Assembly: GCA_013396755.1 (NCBI GenBank)
Contig: VWZF01001856.1
Span: 1,141,515-1,205,514 of the forward strand
From: Sclerurus mexicanus
Taxonomy: Eukaryota > Chordata > Aves > Passeriformes > Furnariidae
Reading direction: 5' to 3'
DNA: 64,000 bases
The position numbers and the translations under genes were made by a program. Every line of letters starts with the position of its first letter. Position 1 is the stretch's first letter. Positions 36,225-48,362 of the stretch are shown here, one piece after another. The notes under the pieces are model-generated. The model saw only the letters and a list, made by a program, of their open reading frames with translations, ran no database searches and had not been told where the DNA came from.

Positions 36225-37489
36225 TCTGAAAACTTTTCCCAGTTATGTTTAAGACATCAAGATTCACCTTGTTACACATACCAAACCTTACAGCACTGGG
36301 GTTCAACAAGGACAGATCCAATGCTGATTTCTTATTGATAATTTTAATTGCAATAATTAATCAATGGAGACAAAGTGTGAGTACCATGATACTCAATATC
36401 TAGGATCACCAGCCTTTCTCATCCTACCCCCTCTCCTGTTTTTTGTATTCAGTTTCTCTTGCAGACAATCTTACCACATTTACTCACCGGAGGTAACTAG
36501 AAGTCTTCACAATCTAATCCAAACTCACGTGAGAACCTGAATGGCTATGAAGACAATATTTCACTACATGGAACTTGTAAACCTTGAATACATAAAGTGG
36601 AGAATTCAAATACTTTTCCTGTCATAATGGATGACATTTTCAAAAATGGTTTCTGTTGCAGAGGAATAGAATAGAATAGAATAGAATAGAATAGAATAGA
36701 ATAGAATAGAATAGAATAGAATAGAATAGAATAGAATAGAATAGAATAGAATAGAATAGATTGTTTTAATTTAGAAATAACTAATTTATACAAACTGTAA
36801 AAGTCATGTTTTAGACTCAAAAATAACTGAATTTTTGTTACAGGTAGGTAAGGATGCAAAAAGACATGAAGGAAAGAAGGAAATAGTACTGCTTCAGCAA
36901 AATATTTTTGCAAAACCTAGCTGACATTCTTAACTATGGGATTCATGAGGAGCAGCAACAATGCTTGAAGCCTTTCACCATAAATCTGTGATAAAAAATG
37001 GATAGCCCCTCCAGATTCACACCAAAAGCAAGTTGAGCCATCTGTCGTGTAATCTTCCAGGCTGAAATTGGGAAAGTCAAGGTAACTAATCTTGATGTTG
37101 GCCATACTGCTGACTTTGGCTACAGGGAAGAGACTACAATGTTCTGGCAGTGTGAGTCAGGCAGGCCTGCATGGATCACTGGCCCTTTGGAAAAAAGGAT
37201 CCTATTCTCATGCATGGGAATGATTGTACCCCAACCCCTGGACTTCATCTGGGATGTTTACCATTAGGAGGACAATTTTGGTAGATACCTCCATCAATCC
37301 AGCACCCTTTCAGGAGGGAATTACCCTTTTCCTCTTAAAACTCTGAGTATGGAACTCAATTTTATAGTTTCTGGATATGTGCCTATAAAAGAGGGAAGTA
37401 TATTTTTTTTAATTTGATTTGGATTTCAAATTATTCTATCTTTATGGATACACTTAAGGTTCACAAGGTCTGTCCGTGTTCAAACTGGA
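36225..37489. other. Spacer around the pentanucleotide repeat
   Basis: Apart from the microsatellite, no gene or repeat family is recognised. Confidence 0.5.
36664..36760 (+). repeat. (ATAGA)n pentanucleotide microsatellite
   Basis: About 19 uninterrupted ATAGA units (97 bp). On the reverse strand it translates as repeated ILFYS and makes a spurious 122-codon frame. The lack of interruptions suggests recent expansion and likely length polymorphism. Confidence 0.98.
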
Positions 37490-37704
37490 AGAAGGGAAAT
37501 TTAGGTTAGGTATATGAAATTCTTCCCTGTGAGGGTGATTAGGTACTGTCACAGGTTGCCCAGAGAAGCTGTGTCTGCCCCATCCCTGGAAGTGTTCAAG
37601 GCCAGGCTGGATGGGGCTTGGAGCAACCTGGGCTAGTGGAAGGGGGTGGAATGAGATTATCTTTAAGGTTCCTTGCAACTCAAACCATTTGATGATTCTA
37701 TGAC
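37490..37704 (+). mobile_element. CR1 LINE fragment, 3' end
   Basis: Forward CR1: GGGAAATTTAGGTTAGG, GAAATTCTTCCCTGTGAGGG, CACAGGTTGCCCAGAGAAGC, AAGGCCAGGCTGGATGGGGC and the tail GATGATTCTATGACTG. A deletion removes the GTGTCCCTGCCCATGGCAG block that other copies have, after CTAGTGGAAGG. Confidence 0.95.
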
Positions 37705-40700
37705 TGTACAACTCTGACTTTGAGATCACTGGAGACAGTTTGGCCACATCCTTTTAAAACACAGTGACAACACCTAAATTGCCTGCTGAGAATGATTTCT
37801 AGCCATGCTGACTCTTGACAGTGACTAGGAATTATTTCAGAGACTGCTAGCTGGATCAGACCAAAATGATTCATTAATATTTAAATAGTACAGATGACCA
37901 AGTTCCAGTGTTTAGGAACAAACCCTGGCTTTGTTTAATATGTTGGCACAGGTGCCAAGTAAAACCCAGCTAGGCCAAATAAAATAGTTTCCAAGGCATG
38001 AGGAAAAAATGAAAAAAACCCAAGTATTTGTCTTTGTTCTTGTATATACAGAAACTAAACACAGGGTTCTCACACTCAGGGTATTTTCTCAGTGACAGCC
38101 TCCTAGCAAGAAGACCTGTAGGAAATAAGATGGAAAAGGTCATACATCACCACACTTCCACCCTTGGATCACAAATTATTGGTTCCAACATTATTATTAT
38201 TATTTGCCACTCGTACAGAGAGCAGAGAGAGGCCTTAGAAAGGTAAAAACTCACTGTGAGAACTTCTGTACAGACATAAAGTTAGTTACAGCCCCTTCAA
38301 TTAAAGGGTTTGCAGTCCAGTGTATGATAAGTTTTTTTTGTCTTGATATGCAGAACTAATTTGCTCTTTTATAACACCTCACTGCATTTTTATATCTTAA
38401 GACAAGAACTTCAGGTCACCCTTCATAGCTCCAAGGCTGAGTGTAGGAGAAGGAAAGGGAGAAATGGAAGGAGCTTTATCTGCTTGAGCTTTATCAGTCA
38501 TGTGAAGAGGGTTTCAGATGAATTTAGGTACCTTGGTGATATGCATCCTGTGTAAGACAAGCTTCCAGCTTTCCTCTGCTCTTAGTGCAAAGGGCTAAGC
38601 ACTTCCAGAATGTGAACTATCCCATGTTTTCCAGATACCTCTATTAGGAAGGACCAAATCAGCTTTGGAGGTGTCTAGCTCTCTCCACGGTTATAAAGTT
38701 CAGCTAATTAATCTCCTTGGTTTACATCTTAAAATGCATTGCAGAGCACAAAGTGGCATTTGAGATGTCTTGCAGAGTGTAAGACATCTGTCTGGGGCCA
38801 GCAGATGTAGCACAACTTGATTGTACACTCATCTTTCTGAACTGGCAGCTGACAATCAAGTGAGCAAAGACCTACTGTGCATTCAATGCACCCAGGAGAG
38901 GGTAAAATTATTCCCATTCCTACAGTTAGGTATAATAAATTTCACCCTTGGTTTTGCCCTCTGCGTTTTGATAGCAGCTGCAGGAAGCTTGTACTAGGCT
39001 GGACCACCCTGCTGTTTTCAGTATCCTGTTAACTAAAATCCACACAAGAAATAAATTGGACATACGGAGATGATTGTCACCAAATAGCACTTCATCATTC
39101 TACATGTTAATTCCTCTCTGAAAAATGAGAATAATTGATTTTCTTGACACTTTTTATTGTGAAGTCTTTGGGGTAGTGAAGATTTTTTTTTTATTCTGTA
39201 TTCCTGTGCACAGCAGATACCTGATTTCACCTGGGACCTCGTAGCACTGCTGAGCAATATGCATTTAAAATAAAAAATGTCATAGATTACTTAAACTCTG
39301 CAAGACCCTGCGGATTCCATACTGTACTGAAATTTCCCAGCCAAAAATTTTCAAACACGTTAAGAATAGGAATGTCTGGCAGAGATGGCTATTTTATTTA
39401 TTTATTTATAACATTTTCCCCCATAGGGCTACGATCACTTGAGAGGTTGCGATTTTGCAGCTTCAAAAAACACGAGGCTACCCTGCTTGCCGTGCTATTG
39501 CACTTGATATGGACTGCCAGGCAATCATTGCATTAGGAACAAAAAATTATATATAAATATCTCAAAGAAATAACCAGAGAAACTCATGATACTCTGGAAG
39601 TAAAAGTGCGATCCATCACCTGAGCCATGCCATTTCAGAAGGCTCATGCATTAAACATAATGGAAGGGAGTAGTACAGCTCCAGTTCAATATGTGACTTG
39701 TGAGCTATCACAGGGCTTCTGACTCAGTATTACTAAGAAATGTTCCCTGACTGTCACTGCAAAGGTATGAGAGGGAGATTCTCTAAGGACCAATTAATGG
39801 GAATGGAAGAAAATTCTGGTAGATTGGTTGCCAGTGGGAGAAAAGTGAGTGGAGAATGGTGAAGAATAATGTATGTTTGCAATTTACTTATTAGCCTTAT
39901 GAAAAAAAAAAGAGCAACACATGCCAAATGAAATAACAAAAGATCTTAGCAGCATTTGTAAATACCATTTTAATTATTTAAGCTGAATGTGGCTAGAAAG
40001 CTGCTGCCTTTTTTCTTTTTTTTTCTTTTTTTTTTTTTTTTTAAGGGACACTGTTGCTAATCAACTCAACAGCCCCATTTTATGTCACAAAACCACAGTG
40101 TTCTGCCACAGAGGAAGCTCACTGTTGCAGTTCCTTAAAGCTTGTATCCTTTAATCACAGCTGAAATAATGGCATCTTAACTCTGGCAAGCTCATGTAGA
40201 GATTTATTTTTTTCCTGTTTCCCTTTCTGCTCATTTGTTTGGTCTTTTTCCACTTGTGTATCCATTGCTTTTATCTGAGACTTTCCAACCACAATACAAA
40301 GGCTCATTAATTAAATCTCACAGTACTCTGCAAAGTAGGGCTGTGAGGTTAAAAAACACCCAGTGCCGTTCAGTTTGAAGGCAGTGTTTTGTGATTAATT
40401 ATTGCACAAATTTGGTTGGTGCTGTACATTTTCTCTCCTGTTTCCATTGACGTGGTTGGTGTTGCACCTCTTGAAGGCTCATAACCAGTTTACTGTGAAT
40501 CTTTGGCTGATGTGTTCTTTGTAATGGAAAAAAAAGAGCTTTTATCTTCAAGCTTCTCTATTTTCAGGAATTAATCTAGCCCACCTGATTCTGATTGAGG
40601 AAGGTAGACTGTCAAAAAAACCAAAAAAACCTTTCTCTTTGAAATGGCAACCCAAAGCCAAATTCTTCTTCCAGCTACACCTGTGTAAACCATTTTGTTC

Positions 40701-40766
40701 CCATTAGACCTTGGGTCTTGATACAGTCAAGTATATAAGGATGATCTTAACTATATAATCTCATTT
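37705..40766. other. Spacer with short microsatellites and a possible conserved patch
   Basis: No gene recognised. (ATT)n at about 38187-38203, (ATTT)n at about 39391-39408 and a T-rich tract at 40009-40042. A complex block at about 39425-39640 contains several CpGs and no repeat similarity and may be conserved. A second such block is at about 40290-40445 (ATTAATTAAAT and GTGATTAATTATTG). Confidence 0.45.
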
Positions 40767-40815
40767 TTCAAGTCCAGAAGGATTCTAATTGTCATCTAAT
40801 CTGGTGAATAGGATT
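40767..40815 (-). mobile_element. Ancient CR1-type 3' tail
   Basis: TTTCAAGTCCAGAAGGATTC followed by TTGTCATCTAATCTGGTG aligns by eye with the old sauropsid tail GGCCAGAAGGGACCATTRTG and CATCTAGTCTGACC. Same type as the remnant at 28691. Confidence 0.45.
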
Positions 40816-42298
40816 GAAGCTTAAGAATTTTAATTAATTGCTCCTAAAATGTGTCTAATAGTCTAACAGAGTAATAAGCATGAGGCTTTATTTTGAATTT
40901 TGGAATGTAATGGTGGCCTGCTTTAGAAATATTCTATTGTCACTATAGCTGGGTTCACTCCTAGTCACGGTCACAGACAAAGCACAAAGTGAGACAGGTT
41001 TGGCATCTGCTCCCTGAGGAAACTACTTTCTCTTCTTGTTTCTGCAGCCTGTCAGGAGAGTGGGAAGGAAACGGGACAGATCTGCTGCAGCTTCCACCAG
41101 TTATGGTGTGACCCAGGAGATTGTTTTGGGCTCATTGTCAATATAAACTCCATTTGAGTTAATGCATGAAACTGGTGACTTAGCAAGGTAAGAGATGAGG
41201 ATAAAATCAATTAAGAATTGCCACTTCCTTTAGTCTTGAGGGAACAGTTTTGTTGGCATACTAATAGATGGCACAGTGATATGTGTTGTTTGGAATATGA
41301 TGTTGAGAGTTATATAAAATCATTCTTTCCCACTTAGCCAGGAAACAGTGCTGTATGAGGGTATGTGTGCATATATATATATGTACATTAGTTTTTCCAC
41401 ATGGGAATTACAGTCTCAAAACACAATTAGGAGACAGGAGACACATCAGGGAAAATACACATCCCTCAAATATTCACAAATGGTGTGAATTCTGCTCTTA
41501 CTTTCAGAAACTTTTCCTTACAGAGAAGCTCTAACAACAAAAAACACACTTAGCAATAAATTGAACATAGAATGCGACATTTCAATTTGGATCTAAGTAG
41601 TTACTAAACTTCAAATTCAACTTGGAAGAGTTAATAAAAAAAATAAAAAAAACAGTAGTAATAATAGGATTTGGTATTACTCAGACTAGATATTTATATT
41701 CCTGTTTATATTTCTCTAAATACAATATTCCTTTAGATGTGAGTTCTATGATTACAAGCTCCAAAGAGGAAAAAATAGGTTTGTACAGCCCCTCTTGGTA
41801 AAAAGGGAAACAAGTCTGTGTGTTTCTTAAATAATAGTTCCAATAAAAAGATAAAAAGTAGAAAAGAGCTCTCATCTGGTAATAGATATAAAAGCCTGGA
41901 GGCCACCATAGTATAACTGACATTGAAACCTAATATTTTAAGTCTTTTTCATTTTTCCCATTCTAAATTATGAAAATTCTTTCAGACAAGTATTTTTACC
42001 TTGATTTCAAGAGGTCAAAATTTTCAATCTAATGGAAGAGACAGGAAAAAAAAAAAAGAAAGAAAGACAAGAATTACTAAGTAGTTGCACAAAATACTAG
42101 AGATGAAGTAAAAGCTATTTCAAGCAAAATTTTCCTGGTACTACGCTCCTGGGACAGGTCTCCAAGGATAACAACAGTACTGATGGACCTGTATCCTAAC
42201 TGGTTACCTCAGTGAGTGGCACTTCATGAACTGAGGCAGTTCATTTATGAGGTGAGCTCTGATGACCAGCAAAGGACCCCAAAGGGTTGGAAAATTGT
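40816..42298. other. AT-rich spacer
   Basis: No gene recognised. (TA)n at about 41370-41384. A-rich patches lie at 41637-41652 and 42043-42055. Confidence 0.5.
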
Positions 42299-42349
42299 AT
42301 AATCACAGTAAGGTTGGAAATGTCCATTCCAAAGATGAAGTTGAACCCC
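42299..42349 (-). mobile_element. Short CR1 tail remnant
   Basis: ATAATCACAGTAAGGTTGGA followed by AAAGATGAAGTTGAACC resembles the terminal 50 bp of the 'GGTTGGAAAAGACC' CR1 group. Short and diverged, so the call is tentative. Confidence 0.45.
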
Positions 42350-43629
42350 GATTTCCTAAATCCAAGTGCTTCTATTTAACCACAGCATCACTTGTTTTGC
42401 TGTCAGGTAGTGCAGTGACTGTTCAGCTGTGTTAGTACTGCAAACCCAGAGCAAGGCAGAAGTGATGCAGGACTGCTATAAAACACCCCTGAGTCCTTTA
42501 GTGGAATGAGCAATACCACAAAGAAGAGAAACATTCAGTTCAGGCAACTCTTTCTAAAGTCTTCAGATGCTTTATAAAAAAAATCTAATTGCCAACAAGG
42601 CGATTTCCCCACATTAAAGAATCAAAACCAAAAACTTGAGAATTTCCCCTGAAAAAGAATATTAAATTAGTCCATTGAAATTGTGCCATAATCCATTTCT
42701 TTGGTAAATGAAAAACAGTTGGCAGGCATCTGCAACAAGGAGGAACATGAAGTACCAACAAGCAGTGAAAAGAACAATTAGGAGCAGACGAAGTGGGGGA
42801 AAGTTTTGTATTTGCAGCTTCCAAAATATAAAATTGCCAACATGGGATGGGATTCACCCCCTATAAACAGAGCTGTTTGAAAGTCAGATGCTTTGCTTCA
42901 TCTAGGCAAGCACATGGGATGTCTCTAAAGTTATTGCTAAGGCAGGAATCTTCAGGGGCCAACTCACCCACGCCTAAACAGATGCTCAAGGTAGATGAGA
43001 AGCAGAAAAGAGCCATTCATGGTGGCAAAACATGGTGTAAAACTCAAGGATTGTATGGAGCAGACCAAGTGGAAGGTTTCCTAGCTCTTTTAACCACCAA
43101 AAACACATTCTAGAAAATTGCTGAAAAGGATTCAACCAGGGAGAAAACACAGGAATAGTCAAGAGACTGGCCCTGATGGTGTTCAAGACAACTCCTGTCT
43201 GTCACTTACAGCTAAACTCAGCTAACTGATAATAAAACAAAAAATATTCTGCTTTTTGGCACAGAAGTTGTCAAGCATCACTAAAGATCAAGCCTGTGGG
43301 AATGTGACCAAGCAAATTATTTCCTTTGGGGGATTCGCTTGAGGGCTGAGGATCTGAAGAAATGCTGAAGGGATATGAGTTACATATCAATATTCATTGA
43401 AACAGATGAGCAGTGTAAGTTTTTCTTGGGGCAGCCAAAAGTTACAGATGAGCTGCCCATGGGCTTGAGATGATCCACCAGATATATAAATCCTCTGATG
43501 ATTTATGTTCACTAAAATTCCAGCTTCTCCAGCCTGGTAGAGAAATTGGATAAGCAAGGAAAAGAAACCATAAATTTAACATTTTCCTTATTTTGTATGG
43601 CCACTTTTCTCTCAGAAGCATTAATATCA
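42350..43629. other. Spacer
   Basis: No gene or repeat family recognised. Open frames under 100 codons in several phases have no recognisable product. Confidence 0.5.
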
Positions 43630-43660
43630 AAGAATCACAGAATGGTTTGGGCTAGAATAT
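43630..43660 (-). mobile_element. Minimal CR1 tail remnant
   Basis: AAAGAATCACAGAATGGTTT followed by GGGCTAGAA matches the last 30 bp of the common CR1 3' end in reverse orientation. The similarity ends abruptly, giving either an extreme 5' truncation or a later deletion. Confidence 0.7.
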
Positions 43661-46268
43661 CTTCCTAAACAACAGGACTCCCTCAGCACGGGAACTAAAA
43701 TATTTGTGGTGTTATTAGAATATTTTACACACATACACACGCACATTCACATATGTCTTTGACAAAAATCCATAAACTCTTATTTTCCCAAATCTCCAAA
43801 GATGTCCCCCCTCCCCATACCTTCATTTGAAGGTTCAGCCATGCAATGAAGAAGGTACTAGATCACAGGTCTGTATTCAGGCCAAAAGAGGAGAAAAGGT
43901 GGGGTTGGTTTTCTTTCGAAGATAACACCTGTATGAGAGAAGACACAACAGTGCCTGTGTCTTGTTTCATTTGTTAACTCCGAAGGATTAAATCCAACTG
44001 ACTGCTTCACTTATTCCTGCCTGACAGCCAGATGTCAGGTACATGGGTTGTCTGTGCCTGGAGATATCATACACTCTTCTGTCCTGTCAGACCCCAGATA
44101 CACAGGATAGCTGATCGTAGCAAAGGATGTTCCTGTCTCATTGTCTCTTCTTCGCTGCAAGCATTTGTCCTTTCTTATTCCTTCAGCTCTTGGGGGAAGG
44201 GAAAGTTCTTTATTATAGATATAGCATGACCTAGGGATGTACTCAGTGTTTGTGGACATCTGCAGAGTGGTTCCAAGTTGGTGATACAGGATTAACAGAG
44301 TCTGATAACCCAAAAAAAACCTCATTTAGTAGAGAGCAAGCAATGCAAGGATACTGGTTGTTGCCTTCCAAAAATAAGATCTCAAATTGTTTTGAAAGCA
44401 AAATAAAAAAAAAAAAGGGGAGAGAAGACAGGGAGAAGAAATTTTGGATGTGAAACCAGTGGCAGCAGTAAAAGGAAAGGTCAGACATGGCATCTCTGAA
44501 ATAAATTCCTGCTGCCTTTGACAGGTTTGTGAAAGGATGAAAAGGTTGCACAGCTGCACCTTGTCCATGTGAGGGAACTAACCATGGAACCAAAGGTTGT
44601 AAAATTCTTGGCTGTAGTATGAGTGGCTGGATGGGACAGGATGATGATGTGCAGGTACCATCGGAATCTGATGAACTCTGGGAGAGCGCTTAGTATCATG
44701 AATATTGTAAAAGTGATATCACTGCCATCCTATGCCTTCTGGATTCCACCTGGAAGCTGAGAGGGGGCATGAAACTTGAGGGCACAGAGTAGAGACAGAC
44801 AGACACTGTGGGAAAAGGCATCTCTAAAGGGATGAACTGACATAATGGATTTAGTTGGGGGTGGTTTCTCTTGGGTTATTTGGTTCTTGTTTGTTGGGTT
44901 TTTTTCAGAAAACAGACAACAAAAATTTCAAGAAGATAAAGTTCCAAGCAGGCATGGAAGAAGTCATTTAGGAAACTGATGAGCTTTAAACATCTAAATC
45001 TCATATTTAAAGTGATAATAAATCCTCCAAATATTGAAGGAAGAGGGTAGGGAATGGTAGGCATCATGAACTGGATAAAAAAATTTAACTACCCAGACCT
45101 TTCCTAGGCAGATATATGTGAAATATGAGTGTGAACACCAGTCTACCTTGACATGAATTTCAGAGGTGTTGTGATGCTTTAAACTGGAGCAAGGTTAGTT
45201 GAAGGCAGATATGAGGTGTTGGTTTCAAAGCTAATAGGATTTCATAGTCTTTTAAAATCTAAAAATGTCAAGGGGATTTTGACCTCTGTGTGTCTTTTAG
45301 ATCACTCCAAAACTTTAAGCTTGTGCCTCTTCATATAATGGACAGATCCAGTATTTTCCACCTATTTAGAACTGCTTTGCTTTCATATTATGAATCCTTG
45401 TTAATGAATATGACCTGAGGTTTAATGGGGGCTTGAAACCCAATATCAAGTGACCACCCTACTTGTAAGGTAAAGGAAGCCACCAGTATAAGACAGCATA
45501 GTTCGTAAGATTATAAATATTATTGTTTTTTAATAGCAAATGGACGCAGATTCAACCTGCTCAATTTCAGCCCCCTAAACAGAGGAATTGATGCAGTATC
45601 TTCATTCGGCTCTCCATCATGAATGGGAAGATTCAGAAACTCCAAAAGGTGTTTCAGCAGAACTTAAAATCGGTGCCCAAGTGAACAGGGTCGAAAGCCT
45701 TCAGTCCATTCCATTGACTGGAACCTAGATAGGTATTTAAAGATAATCAGTATTAGATTACATTATTTTAATTGGCTTTTGTGCCATGAGATGGAGTTGT
45801 AATCATAATATTAAAGCTATCCATGTTATCTGATTAACAACCAACTTTGTCTTTTCTGTGTGGTTACCCTATCAACCTTAGTCCACAGGAAGAGGCAAAA
45901 TAATTTGATGGACAAAAATAAGCCTCACAGAGGTGTCTAGGTATTCATTTGGCTGTTCTCAGAATAAGTCAGTTGTCAATAACATATGATAAATATTATT
46001 ACTATTTCCTTTATCATCCATGATAACAGCGATGTTCAGATAGAGAAATGTTATACTACATTGTCATTCCATAAGCTTGTCCAAAGTTTTCCAGTAATAT
46101 ATTCAATAAATTATTTGACTGAACTATTATCTTTCTAAGTGAAAACTACCTTCTTCTACCCTACTCCCAGCCAAAATTCTGGTTTCAGAACATCTCTCTC
46201 TTATTGTGCCTCCAAGAAGTGTTGAGGGTGAATCTCAGACAGAATGGTGATGAGTGTGGTATTAAATG

Positions 46269-46410
46269 CCAGGTCAAATCCTCAGCTGGAGTAAATTGAT
46301 GTAATTCCATTGAAGTTAGTGATGCTTTGCTGCCAGAATCTGACTCAAAGCTTTTGGGAATATTTTCATTGACTTCCCTGGGCTTTGACACAGCTAAAGA
46401 TCTGACCCTT
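46269..46410. repeat. Ancient sauropsid palindromic repeat remnant
   Basis: Two adjoining blocks. The first has AAATCCTCAGCTGGAGTAAA, then TTCCATTGAAGTTAGTG. The second has TTTTCATTGACTTCCCTGGG, then AAGATCTGACCC. These phrases match the old turtle/bird/crocodilian repeat pattern 'ATCCTCAGCTGGTGTAAAT ... CCATTGAAGTCAATGG' and 'CATTGACTTCAATGGGCTTT ... GATCAGGCCC'. Family name not recalled with certainty. Confidence 0.45.
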
Positions 46411-46794
46411 CAAGAGAGAATTGGCAAGATAAACAAGGTTGGCAGTTGTGGGAAATGTCAGAGGGTTTTCTTGCTATGGGAGCTGTGGTCAAATATATGT
46501 CAGAAGAATTAGTCCCAGTTCGAAGGTGAGACTAGACCAGTATAAAGAAGTATGAAGGTGTGAATTTTAATGGTAACAAATAAATCCTTCTATAAAAAAC
46601 AAATGAAAACAAAATACTTAGGTAGGAAAATATAAGTTTTGCCTACTTCTCATTTCATATGTACACATTCATTTTGCAAACCTCTGTAAATCCTACTGAA
46701 TCAAAAGTGTGTTTACAATGTTACATATTCCATAAAACATGTTTGCTACTCAGCAATCTGCTTGCTTCTCTTAAAATGTATTTTTGTGACAAAC

Positions 46795-47260
46795 AATCAT
46801 TAAACCTCACAACTGCCGTGTGCAGATAAATGAAACCAGCGCAGATATTACCATTTGGTTGACACATTTGTTTTGACATTGTAAAAAAGCGTTGAGGATT
46901 TTTTTTTTATAAAAGTCTTCCTTTTTTTTCTCAGAAACAATAATATGTTCCTGCAAATGCTGCAAAAGATCAAAAGCTGTTCAGATCATATTTACAGTAC
47001 TAAAAGCACAATGAATGCCCCTGTAAATGACATGTAAATTACTGAGAGATGATTCAACTTCAGTCAGCTTTGCAGATGAATTGAAGGTCCTTAATTCCAC
47101 TTTAGCTTAGAAATCTGATTATTCTACTGCTTGTAAGAAATCAGCTTTAATCCTCTTTTAAACATCATTCAACAGGTTCTTTCTGCACAAAAGATGTAAA
47201 TTAATTTTCCTTTACAATATCTTTTCAAATTCATTTTCCTTCCACAGGATATTCTTAGAA
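46795..47260. promoter_or_regulatory. Candidate conserved noncoding element
   Basis: AT-rich but complex sequence without recognised repeats. It has homeodomain-type sites (AAATTAATTTTCC at about 47199 and TGTAAATGACATGTAAATTA at about 47022) and octamer-like ATGCAAAT variants. Stop codons occur in every frame. This is inference from texture and motifs only. Confidence 0.22.
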
Positions 47261-47975
47261 ATAATTTAAACCTGAGCTATCAAACCAATAACTTTCCTAT
47301 TCTACATCTGTTCAAGAGTAATTGTCAGGTTGCACATCTTGGCTTTGTGACAGCACAGTTCCATCAACCTTCTCTTTATTCCTACTGGTGGAAATGAGAC
47401 CAGAATTCGGCTCCATGATAACATTTGCAGTTGAATATATATTTAACAAAACAAAATAATTATTTTCATTGACTGTTAAATCCCTAAATAAGTCATGTTC
47501 ACATAAAATTGAACACTTTAACATTCTTTCTTTATCACTTTGTTTCATTCCTTCGGCTTTGCGCATTCATGGAGTCCTTCTATGCTACACTGAGATGTTT
47601 CTAAATTAAGGGCTGTCTTTTTGGCACTTAGCAGTACAGTAGGTCCTAGTTCCTGATTAAAGATATCCTTATCACTGGCAAATGATAATGTTATTTTCTG
47701 TTCATGAAGAAAACTAAGTGCTAAAAATCACAGACTGGCTGAGCCACATGTCCGGTGGGTGTAAAATCAACACATGTCCTTTGAGAGTTGTGCTGCTTTA
47801 CACCAATGGTATAACTGGTACCCCAGGTTAGAGTGCTCTTATTTAAAAGAAATGTCCTAGATGATCCACTTATGGAAAAAAAAGCAACTCCACAGACCAT
47901 GTGGCATTTAAACACTTGCTCCTCCCATTTCTCATTAGAGCATTTGCTCTTCTGGTGGCTAAAAGAAATATAACT

Positions 47976-48362
47976 CAGTTCTTGTTGAGCCTCATGAGTT
48001 CCCCATGGGACCGTTCTTCAAGTTTGTCCAGGTCCCTCTGGATGGCATCCCATCCTTCAGGAGTGTCAACTGCACCACTCAGCTTGGTGTCATTGTCAAA
48101 CTTTCTGTGGGTGCATTTGATCTTTCTGTCTATGTCATTGATGAAGGTATTAAATAACACTGGTCTTAATACAGACCCCTGAGGGACACCACTGTCACTG
48201 ATGTGCACTGGGACTATGAGTCATGCTACCTTCTGGATGTGATCATCTAGCCAATTCTTCATCCACTGAACAGTCCATCCATTAAACCCATATATCTCCA
48301 ATTTAGAGAAGGGTGCTGTGGAGGTCCATGTCAGAGCTCTTACAGGAGTCCAGGTAGGTGGG
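47976..48362 (-). mobile_element. CR1 LINE fragment, ORF2 reverse-transcriptase region
   Basis: The only internal (not 3'-end) CR1 piece in the window. A reverse frame at 47975-48208 reads SGVPQGSVLRPVLFN, FINDID, TKLSGAVDTPEG and DAIQRDLDKLEE, the core of the CR1 reverse-transcriptase palm. The catalytic box, FADD in CR1 elements, reads FDND here (48089-48100), so the first metal-binding aspartate is lost. Further right, CCAATTCTTCATCCACTGAA and CCATATATCTCCAATTTAGA continue the family. Both flanks are missing, so it is a fragment stranded by deletion or truncation at both ends. Confidence 0.94.

Larger units (their letters stand above)
43661..47975. other. Long spacer with ancient repeat remnants
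   Basis: No gene recognised over about 4.3 kb. A (CA)n-like patch lies at 43729-43752 and an A run at about 44406-44416. The repeat remnant at 46269-46410 and the candidate element at 46795-47260 are listed separately. Another old-repeat-like phrase (CTGCTTTACACCAATGG) lies near 47791-47807. Confidence 0.5.

Noticed and set aside
36545..36913. 122-codon reverse frame with repeated ILFYS
   Set aside because: Translation of the (ATAGA)n microsatellite.
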